Positions 43,821 through 43,922 of a DNA stretch of 43,922 bases are shown here, one piece after another. A program made the position numbers and the translations under genes. The notes under the pieces are model-generated. The model was given only the letters and a program-made list of their open reading frames with translations. It did no database searches and had not been told where the DNA came from. Source of the DNA: Chloroflexota bacterium (lineage in GTDB: Bacteria; Chloroflexota; Anaerolineae; Promineifilales; Promineifilaceae); assembly GCA_018004935.1 (NCBI GenBank), contig JAGNBF010000056.1, positions 1 through 43,922 of the forward strand, in the 5' to 3' direction. Each line of letters starts with the position of its first letter. Position 1 is the stretch's first letter.

Positions 43821-43922
43821 AATCCACACCCTGGGCGGTCGCACCCCTTCCCAACAGACAGGGAGAAACCCCATAATCCACACCCTGGGCGGTCGCACCC
43901 CTTCCCAACAGACAGGGAGAAA
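43821..43922. repeat. 54-bp tandem repeat cut by the window edge
   Basis: A unit starting AATCCACACCCTGGGCGGTC at 43821 begins again at 43875 and is identical for the remaining 48 bases to the window end. The period of 54 bases equals 18 codons. Two copies without a variable spacer do not make a CRISPR array. The true copy number lies outside the window. Confidence 0.85.

Noticed and set aside
43821-43922. CRISPR array
   Set aside because: The two units are identical throughout the 54-bp period, with no variable spacer, and no cas gene is nearby.

Overview
The window looks like chromosome from a Chloroflexota bacterium, probably of the Anaerolineae/Ardenticatenia type. This is inferred from Thr/Pro-rich linkers in secreted proteins, a secreted protein ending in IYIPLVVK, an abundance of STAND/TPR and cyclase-type signalling proteins, and an UPF0182 membrane protein. 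No rRNA or other phylogenetic marker is present. GC is intermediate (about 52% by eye). I saw no tRNA, rRNA, insertion sequence, phage gene or convincing CRISPR array.

Layout. (1) 338-7553, + strand: an ABC importer cassette (binding lipoprotein with a frameshift in its N-terminus, two permeases, one ATPase) followed by a GH38 alpha-mannosidase. (2) 7791-15419: a signalling island with a DJ-1/PfpI-like protein lacking the nucleophilic Cys, a tiny secreted Gly/Cys peptide, an NB-ARC ATPase and a separate TPR protein, a sensorless histidine kinase, a class III adenylate cyclase with START-like and zinc-ribbon segments, and a UspA protein. (3) 15687-19982: a lipoprotein related to vanadium haloperoxidases, a sigma-70-like protein and an unknown protein. 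(4) 20175-27248: DUF58 protein, Asp-box beta-propeller protein, TgpA-like transglutaminase. (5) 27288-31856: a four-helix membrane protein, a STAS-like protein and UPF0182. (6) 32152-34719: a PLP fold-III decarboxylase-like enzyme and fumarylacetoacetase. (7) 34774-41461, - strand: an apparent operon of a STAND-type ATPase, a 1667-residue TPR/membrane protein and a small lipoprotein. (8) 41701-43644: a family 5 solute-binding lipoprotein.

Three layers are not explained by gene content. First, the octamer GCGGCCGC occurs about 67 times, all inside genes, where roughly one copy is expected by chance: a highly iterated palindrome comparable in kind to cyanobacterial HIP1. Second, two intergenic regions (8702-8751 and 11809-11857) carry arrays of five heptamers (TTTCAAG-like) spaced 10-11 bp, the typical footprint of OmpR/PhoB/SARP-type winged-helix activators. 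They face the secreted-peptide gene and the histidine-kinase gene, so these probably form one regulon. Third, most longer gaps hold dispersed palindromic repeats of at least four families. Two of these gaps lie between the separated halves of STAND proteins (NB-ARC | TPR and ATPase | winged-helix-TPR-membrane), suggesting two split STAND systems in one window.
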